The position numbers and the translations under genes are program-made. From Tubulanus polymorphus (taxonomy: Eukaryota > Nemertea > Palaeonemertea > Tubulaniformes > Tubulanidae): a stretch of DNA of 64,000 nucleotides. The notes beneath the pieces are model-generated. The model did not search any database, was not told the DNA's origin, and was given only the letters and a program-made list of their open reading frames with translations. Numbering within the stretch: the stretch's first letter is position 1; each line of letters begins with the position of its first letter. Location of the stretch: NCBI RefSeq assembly GCF_964204645.1, contig NC_134026.1, positions 13,854,450-13,918,449 on the forward strand, in the 5' to 3' direction. Of this stretch, positions 47,165 to 58,472 are shown piece after piece.

Positions 47165-48110
47165 TGACACCGACCGTTAAAGGGCAAATGCCATCATAAT
47201 TGTACTTTCCGCGATTTCTTAATCAGAAGAAACTTAAGTATACATATAACGACCTGAGATGTGACTTATTGAAAAAAGGAGCACGAATCAGCTGTAATAG
47301 TTAGCGGAATAGTCATCTATTTATCCTTCACTCCGTGCGTATAGTTCATATTCAACCCACGGGTGGCACTATTTATGATGTTAACTATGACAATCAACAC
47401 AGGCACGTGTGCGGGCCAGTAAGCGAAGCCTGAAATTCAAACCACTCCCGGATTTGATATTTGTGAATACCATAAAAACCGGCGTATAAGTCTACGCGGC
47501 GTATAAGTCGAGGTCGATTTTTAGACCTACATTTTATGATTTTTAACATATATCCGGCTTATAAATGGAGTCCCTTCTCTTAGAAGAATAACTACTTGTA
47601 TCATTATATTGAATAGTTCGCCTTCTCACACGCCGCCGTGCGTCAGCCTGATTGCTGCCGTGTGTTAATCAATAGACACACACACACACACACACTTGGG
47701 TATAATCCACTACCATACAGTGAGACAGTAGTGTGAGTCACACGCTATATATAGCCTAATGTATTAAGCGCTGCTATGAGCGCGCATATATGAATACATC
47801 GTTTTAAATGAAGCTGTGTCAAAATGAAAGAAGTTTTTTTCATTAAATAACTTTATTTATCATGAATAATTATTCAAACTGTTATAGCAGTGAGAAGATG
47901 AACACTGTCTTTTTTGTCTGGTAGAATCAATATTTCTTGTGACCTGAAAATACTTAGTAGAAAACTGTACTCGGCGTATAAGTCGAGGTCAATAATTTAG
48001 TGGTAAAATCAAGGATTAAAAACTCGACTTATACACCGGTTTTTACGGTACATCACAATTGAAAATGAATTTTACACAATATTCAATTTTGATGGCATAT
48101 GCTCTTTAAG
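47165..48110 (-). repeat. Dispersed repeat RA, copy 2 (interrupted)
   Basis: Reverse complement of 24950-25575, including ATGACTATTCCGCTAACTAT and the (G/T)GCGCCACCCGCGG phrase, interrupted at 47470-48048 by the MITE described separately. Confidence 0.75.
47470..48048. mobile_element. TA-flanked MITE, 579 bp
   Basis: Ends are CCATAAAAACCGGCGTATAA and, reverse-complemented, CCGTAAAAACCGGTGTATAA, both continuing GTCGAG-like. TA lies on each side (47468-47469 and 48049-48050), and removing the element with one TA restores GTGAATACATCAC, which matches the intact RA copy at ~25028. TATAAGTCGAGGTC also recurs internally at each side. Contains (CA)n at about 47676. TA duplication points to a Tc1/mariner-like mobiliser. 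Confidence 0.85.
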
Positions 48111-48117
48111 CCATGTG

Positions 48118-48668
48118 CAGGGGCGGATCTAGATGGGAGCATGTGGAGCACGTGCTCCGGTCGCAAATTCTGAGTGCCCTTTTTGAAAAAAGTGCGAAAA
48201 TTTTTTTTTTACCGCGATTTCCACCCACAAAACTTAAGTCCGCAGTCCGTTATTTACATCCGCGTTTTAGTGTGAACCCGGAAATAAACTACATCCGGTA
48301 CGATAACTTCCGCGAATTTCGCAGTTGTTCTAACGTCGTGAACGTGGTTTTTAAGATTTTCAATAAGATTTGACGGCCCCAGATTTGAAGGCATCATGCC
48401 TAAACGAAAACATCGACTTCAGGAGATACAGACATTGTTTCCATATTAATAAATTCCCATCTCTTAAAGAAATATTGCAGGATGTCATTTTTGAGTTTCA
48501 GGTGCCTGGAAATTGCATTAAAATGGGTTGAAATTCACAAATTTTCTGGTACCCCAGACCCCCCCGAACGTTTCGCCGCTCGCCTGTCATGGATAGAACC
48601 TGTTCTTATGAATTGCCCTTTTTTTAATTCTGTGCTCCTGTCATTGTCTGCCTTTAGATCCGCCCCTG
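48118..48668 (+). mobile_element. hAT-like MITE, 551 bp, CAGGGGCGGATC ends
   Basis: The left end CAGGGGCGGATCTAGA and the right end TTTAGATCCGCCCCTG are inverted repeats of the kind seen in many hAT elements. ATGTG flanks both sides (48113-48117 and 48669-48673); hAT elements usually give 8 bp, so the duplication is partly eroded or the family differs. Inside, an ATG at about 48396 opens MPKRKHRLQEIQTLFPY before a stop, similar to the basic start of hAT transposases. Confidence 0.7.
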
Positions 48669-48885
48669 ATGTGGAATATTAAGGGTTATTCAGTTTACTC
48701 CAAAACAAGTCTCTGATAAACATTAAAAAGTTTCGTGTCGTAGGACTCTTGATGACTCTTGAATTATCATCCCATAATAACAATGAATCCAATTCTGCAT
48801 GTACGTTAGCACGACTGATTACTAATCCAAATATTTTAAACATGGCATAAGAAAAAAAAAATTACACAAAACGTCAAGTACTTAC

Positions 48886-49052
48886 AACACCTGAGACAGC
48901 TGCACATAAGTTGCGACTTTGACTCCCAATGACAAAAAAGCTTGGTTTCAAATGAACACTTGCACACTGTGGTTAAAATACATTCCCCCCAGCTGCAAGA
49001 ATCCGCAAAGGAATTGAAGACCGTAGTGACCAGTTCATTCCACGATTAATAG
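48886..49052 (-). pseudogene. Splice-framed exon-like segment with internal stop
   Basis: On the minus strand, between TTTCTTTCCAG and GTAAGT, the frame reads INRGMNWSLRSSIPLRILAA, GGNVF, a TAA stop, then PQCASVHLKPSFFVIGSQSR and NLCAAVSGV up to the donor. Both splice sites fit consensus and protein-like sequence continues on both sides of the stop, so this looks like a decayed exon of another gene inside the LAP intron. Family not recognised. Confidence 0.4.
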
Positions 49053-50169
49053 CTGGAAAGAAAGTAATCGAAATAAATAGTCGTATACATCAGTGTAATC
49101 CAGCCCCTTACTAACTACTTAGGCTTTCCACTGGCTCTACACACTACATTTAGTAAGGGCCTAAATCTATTCTAGGCGTATCCCCCAAAAAAGCTAGGCA
49201 TTAAGTAGGTACCGGTAGCCAACAATCATTGCTTCGCCGAGTACTCATTTGCTACCATATGTACACATATCATAGCACCACCCAGTGGAAAGGTGACGTT
49301 AACTGCAGTTAGAAGTTAGGGAAATCATGTCTAACATTCCCTGGTTAATGGATTCTCACCTTAAATTACATAAACTCTGCTGTCGTTGTCATCGATCCGA
49401 GTCGTCAAGTGAACACGGAAGTAAAATTCCATATGAAAATCCCTACCATTTCTGTCCATATTACGCTGATTTGAGCCAAAAATCTTCAGGAAATGTAGCC
49501 AATGTAAATTGATTTACGAATAAAATTAATCAATTGACTCATTTTAGGGATCATAGTTCATTGAAGTCCTTAAACTCGCCATAGTTTTGCGATAAATTTA
49601 AGCTGAAAATGATTTCAACCATCCACTATAATGGTTGTATATTGTTCGCGGAAAATGAAGGATCCGGACTAATTGTTAGTCTGAATCCGTGATTCACGGT
49701 TGAGTTTGACGGTCGCGGTTGTTCGGTAATTTGTAGGCTTTTTGGGATGGTCTTTTATCAATGGATGACAATGCTTTGCGTTATTCTTGCGCCGTTTAGA
49801 CCCGGTAATTATACAGGTTTAATTTAGTATGTTCTACTATACACAAATTCGAAATGGTCAGATGCTGAGTTATATTTCTCTCAGAATTGAAAATTACGTT
49901 TATAAGCTGTTAGTAGTCGAATCTGAGAGGAGATAGATTTTATGAAAAACATTTGTCTGGAAAGTGGAAAAAGGCAATAATCACGAGAATTACAAGACAG
50001 CTTCTGCGAAGCAGCAGAAACCCTAAATAAAAACCCATTGCAAGAGACAGGCCTGTAGGGGGGGGGGGGGGTTCGGACCCCACAGAGTTCATTTTGTCCG
50101 AAAAAATGTCATAATTTTTTTTTCGTACATAAATACACAGTACGGCATTCAGTATCCTAGTTTGATGAA
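49053..50169. other. Intron sequence, no gene seen
   Basis: Contains a G12 homopolymer at about 50058 and a TTCTGCGAAGCAGCAGAAACCC hairpin unit near 50000. A 61-codon frame at 49327 is Cys/His-rich but fits no zinc-finger spacing. Confidence 0.4.
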
Positions 50170-51283
50170 GTGTCTTGCACTGTACTACTGATGAATATTT
50201 CAAACATCATTCACAATGAAATTCCCAAAAAAGTCATTATAAATGATTACTACAGACATTTATTAAAATCATGGACAGTTTTTCAACAACATCTAGTTAC
50301 AACTGAGACCATTACCGAAATTCTGCAAAAACCATTTTTTTGGCAACCCAAAAATTAAGCTCAACAAAACAACCAATTTCACAGAATACATACATCACGG
50401 TATAATCAGTCTACAACATCTATTCGATAATCGTGGCAACTACAAAGCATTTAACGAAACTCCATTAACAAATGAATTTAAACACAAACGTATATACAAT
50501 GCGATACCGCATCATTGGAAACTAATTCTATCTGACCAAAATTTAGATCCTGATGAATAACCAAAACTTCTACGTGCAATTTGGTAATATAGTGTACTAT
50601 AGGAAAACTTTTATCATCTCAAATTTATGGAATTCTATTATTAAAAAATCTCCATCAAATCCCACCGAGGGCAAACCAAAATTACTGAAATGTTAAATAC
50701 TGATCTGAACTGGCCGGAAATTTGGAATGAAGTTTATAATAAACATATTGATAGACGATTTAGTGATATTCATTGGAAATTACTTCATAATACTCTTGCA
50801 ACAGCTTCAAAACTAGTACTTTGGAAAATGAAAACTGATCCAAATTGGAAAATTTGTGGACGCGTGGCAACGAATGACAATGTAGTATACTCATGCACAG
50901 ACGCACAGCAATTATATTCATCTATACAACCAATCTTTCAACGCATACTAAGCACACCTATAAATATCACTCAAGACATTGTCTACACAAGAATTACTAA
51001 AACAATAGAAAGAGATTTCTTCAAACGCACACTCGCGAACTACCTTTTGTTTCTCGCACAATCCATTTTGTACAAAAATCATTACAATCTAGAACAAGGC
51101 TCTGGCCGCATCAACACTATAATTTATTTCAAAAACTCACTAAAAGAACGCCTACACCAAGAAATCATGCTTCAACAAAACCTTCATATTTGGAGTCTTA
51201 ACAATATACTTATACACCTGGACGCAAGCGGACGGAACGTAGTAAACAGAATCACAATCGACACCATTAGCGTAGTCTATTAA
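50170..51283 (+). pseudogene. LINE (non-LTR retrotransposon) 3' fragment
   Basis: The first part reads KSWTVFQQ, then in another frame LQHLFDNRGNYKAFNE and YNAIPHHWKLIL, the post-RT segment common in LINE ORF2 proteins (L.dLFDe.G.f..F......AIP..WK). From 50690 an intact 197-codon frame follows: FSDIHWKLLHNTLATASKLV, W...C.....NDN, then a helical C-terminus. This corresponds to the zinc-binding region found after reverse transcriptases, with the Cys pairs partly lost. RT and endonuclease are absent: 5'-truncated, as usual for LINEs. Confidence 0.65.
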
Positions 51284-52589
51284 TTAAACCCAACGCCACT
51301 TTTTTTTACTACTTACACCTACATATCCCGACTTTGACACTTGAGGTATGTTGTGATTTAGATCGAACAGGAATGACGGTCTATCAATACGCATAGAACT
51401 GTCTGACCACTTTTGCTCTATATCATCACATACGCATTAGTTTACTGTTTCAGATGTTTTGACTGTAAACTCAGTCTCATTGCTGCGATAGCTGGAACAC
51501 TGCCTCCGTTTTTGGCCTTAGGATAGATAGCAAGCTCAGTCTATCTACGCGCAATGGTGACTGGAAAGTTGCCTCTTGACATCAGTCTCATTAAAAACGA
51601 CCAAAAACCTAATCGTGACAATATAAATAAAACCAGATCAAGACTGTATATATGTAAGTGTACAAACATGTATTCAATATTCACGTGTCTGCGCTGCATT
51701 CTTACTGACGGTCTATCAATGCGCATAGCTCTGTCCGTTTGATTGCGATACATTCCCGGACCTAACTATGCACTGTATATTAGAAACACATAACTGCTCC
51801 CATTGTAAAACTTTTACTTTTAGGCAAATTCAGCACCAGATGTGAAGTACCAACTGCGCACCCCTTGACGGAGAAACCCATCCTCATCGGAGCTGCACCG
51901 TCGATGTCATACAACTACACTTCGGATACCCCAAGGCTATACTCCCATCTGGAAGATTTGCGTTTCGAAATGTGCTTTCTTCCTATCTAGTCAACTTAGA
52001 GGACTTCTACATCAACATCTACCCAAGAAAAAATGACAATAAACTACCGGACTATTTACACGTAGAAAAAGACCAAAAAAATATAAAAATGGACAAAATG
52101 ATCTTAAACCTTGTAATATAGCTATTTTCCAGAATCTCAATGTATTAAATTAGGCAGCCAGAAAAATTCATCCCAATTAGTCGCTTGCCGGTTCAGACTG
52201 AATGGAAGATTGTTTGGATGAACCGGAACCGAATTTCCAATTATATACTCCGATTTAAAAAAATATTCTGTTAACTCGACCGCCGATCACACATCTATAT
52301 CTGTACTCCGATTTCAAAATCAAACCCCCTGTTTCGCTCCCGGCAGGTGTGGTGGGTCTGTAAGGGACACTCAATCGAAAAATCAAACAAAATTTACCAA
52401 CCAAATTAATATATAACGGGGACAATCCCTATTTTAAGATCAAAAACAGGAACTTATCCAGATTTTACAAAACTACGGTTATTAGGTGATCACCAACATA
52501 ATCAACGTGTTATTGAGTCTGGTTAAGGTGAATTACTTCTTTCTTGAAGGCCAACAACAACTTTTAACACAACAGAGTATGGCCCATGT
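51284..52589. other. Intron sequence, no gene seen
   Basis: Two related ~60-bp phrases around CTCAGTCTC/GACGGTCTATCAATRCGCATAG occur at about 51379-51530 and 51700-51735. No coding frame recognised. Confidence 0.4.
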
Positions 52590-53294
52590 ACAGAATGCTT
52601 CGATTGGGGTTTCATAAAAAATATGAGACGCCATTACAAGACGTTGTAAGGAACGAAAAGGAAAATATGTCCCGGCAAAACGCGAGTTGAATATAGCTTC
52701 CAAAATAATGGCTGGGCATATAACCTCACAACCAAGGGAATTAATGAGAAAGGAGGTGTTTTCTATTAGGACATGTGATGAGATTTCAGATGTTGCTCAA
52801 AATGATGCCATGATAATTGCACTGGGCCAATCTTGGTTGGAATGATCATTAGACAACGTGACTAAAAGAAAATACTACATCAGTGGCAGAATGATACTAC
52901 TAGCAGCGAGACTCCTTTTGGCCTTAAGACGATTAGTTCCGAATAATGAAAATGCATCCATGTGGGACTTCTTTACGCCACTTCACTATGATGACATAGT
53001 TCAAACTGTACTTGAATGTTGCCTCCCCTATATCAATGATATAGAGGAACTAAAAAGCCCCTCTAATGCACTAAACTTAAATTTGATCTGAAAAGGATGA
53101 TTGAAGCAAAATATGCTACAATGAAGAAGCAATGCCCTAGAAATCTGGAAATGCTCCAAATAGCAGATGATTATATGGTCTTCATTGAAATTATGGGCAT
53201 TGAATGGGCCACAAAGGTAACAAAGTTTGCAAGGACTGTAATGTGTAGGATGTGTCAATTCATAGAATTATCGGTCCAAAAAATACCAGCTTAA
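52590..53294 (+). pseudogene. Decayed recombinase-type repeat protein (possible Crypton-like family)
   Basis: Out-of-frame segments read ASKIMAGHITSQPRELMRKE, VFSIRTCDEISDVAQNDAMI, IALGQSWL, then open frames 52858-53091 (YISGRMILLAARLLLALRRL) and 53097-53294. The order (a R-D-E-(I/V) helix, 'ALG', then 'ISxKMRxLARLLLxxR', then 'SPSxALxLxxxLKxxIxxK') is that of a multicopy animal family that I associate with tyrosine-recombinase (Crypton-type) transposons. No catalytic Arg/Tyr box is seen. Stops and shifts mark it as dead. Tentative. Confidence 0.4.
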
Positions 53295-54150
53295 ATCGCT
53301 TCATAATGAAACGTCCACAGACAGACATGACGAAACCCATCAATAATAATCACAAGGAATACAATAGGGTTTACCGATGAATGGTCAGAAACCCTAAAAT
53401 TACGAAAATATAAACAGTTTCCTGCAAAGCAGCATCTCAGCATTGTTTCATCCTTAAAATTATTCTTTTTAGTAGGCTTTCAAGCAATTTTGTAAGACCA
53501 ATTACTTTTCGAGTTAGAATAGATATGATAATCCTTACTGTGGGTAAATGAAAGATAACTTTGCCCAACCTCGCTTATTTTTTTCTGTTCTTACAGATAT
53601 GAATGATATAATTTCGGAAGAGTATCCAGATAGTTAAACAATAACATCATGTAAAAATTGTGCATCAAATTTTTCTTTAAAAAACAACTTTTCAATCGTT
53701 GATTCTGGAAAAAATGACTTCGAAATCACCATCAAAGAGGCATTATATATAAAATCCAAAAAACCAAGTATTAACAAACAACTCTCCACACATGGTGTCT
53801 CATTTTTACTGAACGTATTTTGATATGTTTATAATCCATTTGTACTTTGTAAACTAGGCCACTTCACGCCTGCATGATATTCTCTGTAATTAGTATCAAT
53901 ATACTATACATAGTTTGTATCATTTCATGTCATTTCTTGAAAAGGACTCGAAGAGATGAGTCGAAATCGATCGAAACGTTTGAACATGTAAATAAACTCA
54001 TTATCATCATGAAGATTGTGATAGTTGCGTTCTTATTATTATTTAGATATGAATGAATTGAGGATATGAATGAATTGAGATCTGTTAAAAGTGAACTAAA
54101 GTTAACTGATGATTATCAATAGCACCTAGCTTTTTTTGATATTTTGTTAC
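53295..54150. other. Intron sequence, no gene seen
   Basis: A degenerate TAGGGTTT...AAACCCTA unit is present near 53370. A 60-codon frame at 53874 is hydrophobic but unsupported. Confidence 0.35.
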
Positions 54151-54239
54151 CTGAATAGTTTTCCCATTTTTTGCTTTTACGACGTCACCCGGCTTAACAG
54201 CATTACCACCTGGCATGTTCTCACACAGAGGAATGTAAC
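54151..54239 (-). CDS. Cytosol aminopeptidase, exon with [10 protein letters not shown]
   Basis: An 89-bp minus-strand exon between TTCTAG and GTAACA reading [20 protein letters not shown] and KAKNGKTIQ. This is the M17 segment (xPLCENMPSGxAxKPGDVVxxxNGKTIxV) immediately before NTDAEGRL, and it joins the 44620-44722 exon in phase 0. The preceding segment with the KGxxFDxGG zinc-ligand Lys/Asp was not found up to 64000, so the gene's 5' part lies beyond the right edge or was missed. The 54.2-to-44.7-kb intron is ~9.4 kb. Confidence 0.95.
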
Positions 54240-56040
54240 CTAGAACATTAAACGGAGACAGATTTAGATATTAGAAATACAAGTTGAAATACAAGTTGCT
54301 TCATCAGACATCACACTAGCAAGCTGTAAATAAGCGGCCGGTCACGGATATTGGCCGGCTCAAAACGCTTCGATGTCCGTTGCAAAATCGCTCCTGCCTG
54401 TCACGCTGACCGGCACGAAAATTTTCATGGTTCTAATAGTTTTAGCTTTTTTGAACCGATATGAAAATAAATAGCACCGTTTCCTATCACCGATCAATTA
54501 ATTCCGATGTTTATTGCGATAAATCGCGCCAATTGTCTTCTGATCAATTCCGTTGCTTATTGCGGTGAAATCGCGCTACCGTATTTTCCGGCCAATAAGC
54601 CGAGGGCAGTTTTTTAGCCTAAAATACATGGATTTCATAAAGCTTTGCCCAATAAGCCGAGGCCCTTCATCAGAGATTTTAATTCACTGATTTGTCAATT
54701 AGTTTGTCTTAATTGACGATTTAAGAGGCTGACAATAGTGCCCGCCGATGTGTGAGAGTGCTGTGTATACTATCATCGCCGAGTGACTGTGCTATATATA
54801 GACTCACTCAGCTGATTACTATACACACAGCCATACACGCAGTACGCGGCTCACTGCTTATTTGCATATATACTAATGTATGAACTGACACGTGGTAGTA
54901 CGATGAACTCGAGCGTTATATAAATGTATACCATTGCCGCTGTGCGGTGATGAAACAATCAAAGTAAAAATAAAACAGTTCAAAATAGATTATAATTGGT
55001 AGTAAATAACACACATGTAAATATATAAGAAACAAAATATTGTAATCAGTCAAAGTCAAGTGACACCCTGTAAGTTTAATCATGAATGTATTCTATCGCC
55101 TGTTGTTGGTTCCGGTTTCGTTTGCTGTTATTGGAGATTGATTTTATGGTATAGTTAGAAAGGTTCATCCTGATAGCTGTTAGAGATTTTATGGTATTGT
55201 GAAAGTAAATTTTAATGTTGAAGTCCCAATATAATAAAGGTTGTGTGCAATTCTTCATATGTTTTTAATGATAGTAATAAGGAAATTCTCTATAAAACAG
55301 TAGTACTTTGCTAAATGGCAGGCACCAACTCATTAATGTCAGGCAGCATTATAGTTGGTGCCTGACATGTGGCAGGCACTGGCAAAAAAATTATTTACAG
55401 GCTTGCACGAGGATATTCAGAGTATGTTCATTCTACATGTTCAGAAAAATTATTAACTTGCTAGACCAGCATGAATGCCAGCAGGGACCAGGGGTATTCC
55501 CCTCAAAACTTGAAACCACATCATATAAGGAAGTAAAAGGATAAATACTACAGTGCGCAATTTGACAAAGATTGGCCACATTAGATCAAGTAACCTAAAA
55601 TACTTTTTGTTTTGAACGATAGATAATGTTAGATAAATACACAAGAACATCTCTTCACATAAATTAGAGGGACTCAGAGTATCATTTGTTGACACTTATC
55701 TTAAACAAGAGCCTGTGCATTTTGTGAGTGATGCTATTTGTGGGTTGACGTGTCAAAATAAGTACATTCTGCTCCCATGTTATTTACCCAGTACAATCAT
55801 TTTTAAGTGACACGGCCAGGGGGATGAAAGAAACAATTACTTCAGGTCAATTTTTTTATTTGTCTCAATGATTTGGATACCTTATAAAATTGAATTGGAT
55901 TTGATGAGGTTTGGTTCAATAAAATATAATTGAATTGGATATATATTGCAGAATAAAATTTGATTGAATTTGTAATATAGGCACATGACGAATTAACGTA
56001 TATTAACGTATCAATTCAATTCTTAACCTTAAAGATATCC
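54240..56040. other. Intron sequence; MITE-related fragment
   Basis: At 54577-54680 ACCGTATTTTCCGGCCAATA and two CCAATAAGCCGAGG words resemble the end pattern of the 47470 MITE, but no second terminus was found. At 55308-55390 GGCAGGCACCAACT and AGTTGGTGCCTGAC form an inverted repeat. AGAATAAAATTTGATTGAAT at 55951 is also present near 7299 and 60842. Confidence 0.4.
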
Positions 56041-56311
56041 CTCACAAAAAATTCACACATGTTATTTATGTGAAAACCATGTGTGAAAGACACAAAAAAC
56101 ATGTGATCCCAACCATCACACATGTGATCTGTGTTGTGGGGTAAGCGATTTTTTCTACCGGCCACAGTTAGATTTCGCTCTGCGCATGTTCTGAATATAC
56201 CGGAAGTAAACAAACCGTGACGTACGCGGAAGTAAAGTTCAACACATGTAAGTCGCAATTGAAATTAATTCTTTTTCTCTCTATCTTCTACATGAAATAC
56301 GTGTGCCACAA

Positions 56312-58088
56312 ATGATGTTTTTTCATGTCCAATGTATTTTGGACAAAAAGGAAGATCCAATACTCAGAACAGTAGTTGCCAAATCTGGTAGTCATCTCTT
56401 GACCGATGAGGGATTGCGGTCCTTGAAATTAAATTCCTATGTTATTACTAGTGAGTAAGTAGTGTGTTGTTTCGGAAGATCTTAAAACTCTTGTTTGTAT
56501 TAATTAGTATCTCATACAGTTCTAGACAACATGTATTGTTACTGGATAATAAATCATCCCATGCGCATTTTTTCATTGAACTTCATATCAATATCTTTTG
56601 CTCTTTATTCAGGTGATAAACATGGCCCTAGCCCTTAAAGCTGAAAAAAGTATGTATGACTGTACGGTTATTGATTCTTATATAATAACCCCGATTGTCG
56701 CAGGAAACAAATCACGATACAAATATAGTCTATTCAAGAAAGTATGAAGTACTTTGATAACTTTTCTCGTTTTTCATTTACTTTTGAGACTCCTCATAAA
56801 ATCTATTTGATTACTAGATAAATTTTGAAAACAAATATATGATCATTGGCGGCTACAACAAGGATAGTAATCATTGGGTTCTGGTTGTATGTAGAATTAT
56901 AATTATTTGATAATTTCGGTATTTATTTGTCAAATATTAAGTATTTAGAAATAATGCATTTTTTTATTCATATCAGATGATCAAGCCCAAAAACTATGAA
57001 ATCGTCTACCTTGATCCGTTTGGAGCATCTGATTTTAAAAAAGCTCAAGCACTGAAGAATATTAAGTAAGAAATCATTATGAAAACTGCGTTATTCTCTA
57101 TCGATGTCAATGTATTATGTATAATTTCCAAACTATTTCTCATCTCAATGTAAGGTCCTACTTGACTTACTGAGCCACAGCCCTTGGTAGACATGACATT
57201 GATGATATTGAATGGTCCATAATCGAACCGCCTCACCAGAAACAACTTGATGGGCATAGTTGTGGCGTGCTGACTACTTTGGTAGGATTGATTTGTTTAA
57301 TTTCAATATTATTGATTATTGTTTAACAAATTTCATTCAATTACATATGTGTATTCAACAGTATGCTGGCAGTGTTCTTCAAGGTACTGACACGACCCAT
57401 ATTTCAACCAAATGCAAATTCACATCGTTGGACATCAGCCACTGTTAATGAATCAGGTAGGCCCTCGACCTTATAGTTATTAAATTCAAAGTTCATTATA
57501 ATGCAATCCTTTTTAATTTTAATGCCAGTGCTCGCTACATGCCATTTCAGAGAACCAAATTGCCCAATCTAACTTAAATTTGATGAAAGTTCCAGTCTTT
57601 ATAATGCCAATTTTGTTATTATGCCATGTTTTCCATTTGCCGCAACAGTGTACTAATACTGTATAGGCTTACACAAACTGATTGGCTATCTTTCTCCTTT
57701 TATCCTAGATGATATAAGTAACATATGCCATGTCTGTGGAAATGAAAATGGCAAGTCTTCTGATTGGGTAAGTATAACTTGAATAGATTTAGGTGAGATA
57801 AATTAAAAAGACCAAAAGAATATACAATGTAACAAGGGAATTATGGCTAGTAATTGCAGGGAGGGTCAAAGTCATGTTTTATGCTTTGATTGTTAAGACA
57901 GAAGCACTCATATATAAATGAACATTAATCAATATCAATATACAGTTCTGTTATTTCTTTTCTAGGAGGAATGCAACTATTGCTATCGATTGTACCATGT
58001 GGTGTATCTACCTCATACTTTAAACCGAAAGATAATTCTAAATTTTGATTGGAAATGTATTTTCTGCAAGCAGTACTGTACTAAGTAA
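56312..58088 (+). CDS. Ulp1/SENP-type cysteine protease with C-terminal PHD-like finger
   Basis: Probable exons: 56312-~56454, 56613-56741, 56818-56886, 56977-57065, 57191-57281, 57362-57383 (or to 57456), 57709-57767, 57966-58088; all introns GT-AG. Exon 1 (ATG ATG start) has LLTDEGLRSLKLNSYVI, exon 2 VINMALALKAEKSMYDCTVI, exon 3 the catalytic His in NHWVLV, exon 4 the Asp in YEIVYLDPFG, exon 5 Gln and Cys in PPHQKQLDGHSCGVLTTL: the complete C48 set. Exons 7-8 give a PHD-like finger (ICHVCG, ECNYCYRLYH, WKCIFC) whose sixth ligand, normally Cys, is Tyr. About 240 residues in all. Ulp1 enzymes cleave SUMO/NEDD8-type modifiers; PHD fingers read histone tails. Exons 2-5 and 7-8 join in frame. 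The exon 1-2 join is one base off with canonical sites, and the longer exon 6 would need a frame change. Substrate unknown. Confidence 0.75.
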
Positions 58089-58091
58089 AGA

Positions 58092-58123
58092 AATAAACAC
58101 TTAAATTCATGATAAGAAATAAA
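58092..58123 (+). terminator. Polyadenylation signals of the Ulp1-PHD gene
   Basis: AATAAA at 58092-58097, four bases after the TAA stop, and a second AATAAA about 26 bp further. Their position fits a very short 3' UTR ending before the right inverted repeat. Confidence 0.6.
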
Positions 58124-58472
58124 CACAGTAAATTCATTCTATATGCTGAATTCCATTTTATTTTTGTCTCAATATTTACAACCTGTCATAGAAGGAAACG
58201 GATCGGAAATCTTTTCAGATTTTAACTTTAAAATTTCGATTTATCATCGCAGAATAACGTATACCTATTGACACTGTAATTGACTTTTGACTAGCCATGT
58301 GCTTTACTTCCGCGTACGTCACGGTTTGTTTACTTCCGGTATATTCAGAACATGCGCAGTGCGAAACCTAACTGTGGCCGGTAGAAAAAATCGCTTACCA
58401 TGTTGTGGAGCACATCACTTGTGTGAATAACACATGAGCACATGTCATGTGTGATTGTGAATATATTTTGTC

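Larger units (their letters stand above)
56044..58472 (+). mobile_element. TIR element carrying a Ulp1-protease/PHD gene (~2.4 kb)
   Basis: Inverted repeats frame the gene. The core arms (56141-56248 and 58295-58399) agree over ~105 bp with two substitutions and one short indel, including CTACCGGCCACAGTTA, GCGCATGTTCTGAATATACC and ACCGTGACGTACGCGGAAGT. Outside the core, similarity continues at lower identity (CACATGTG-rich) to about 56044 (ACAAAAAATTCACAC) and 58472. No clear target duplication was found. The 2-kb interior has one spliced gene and no transposase motif. It therefore looks like a non-autonomous DNA transposon with protease cargo. Confidence 0.8.
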
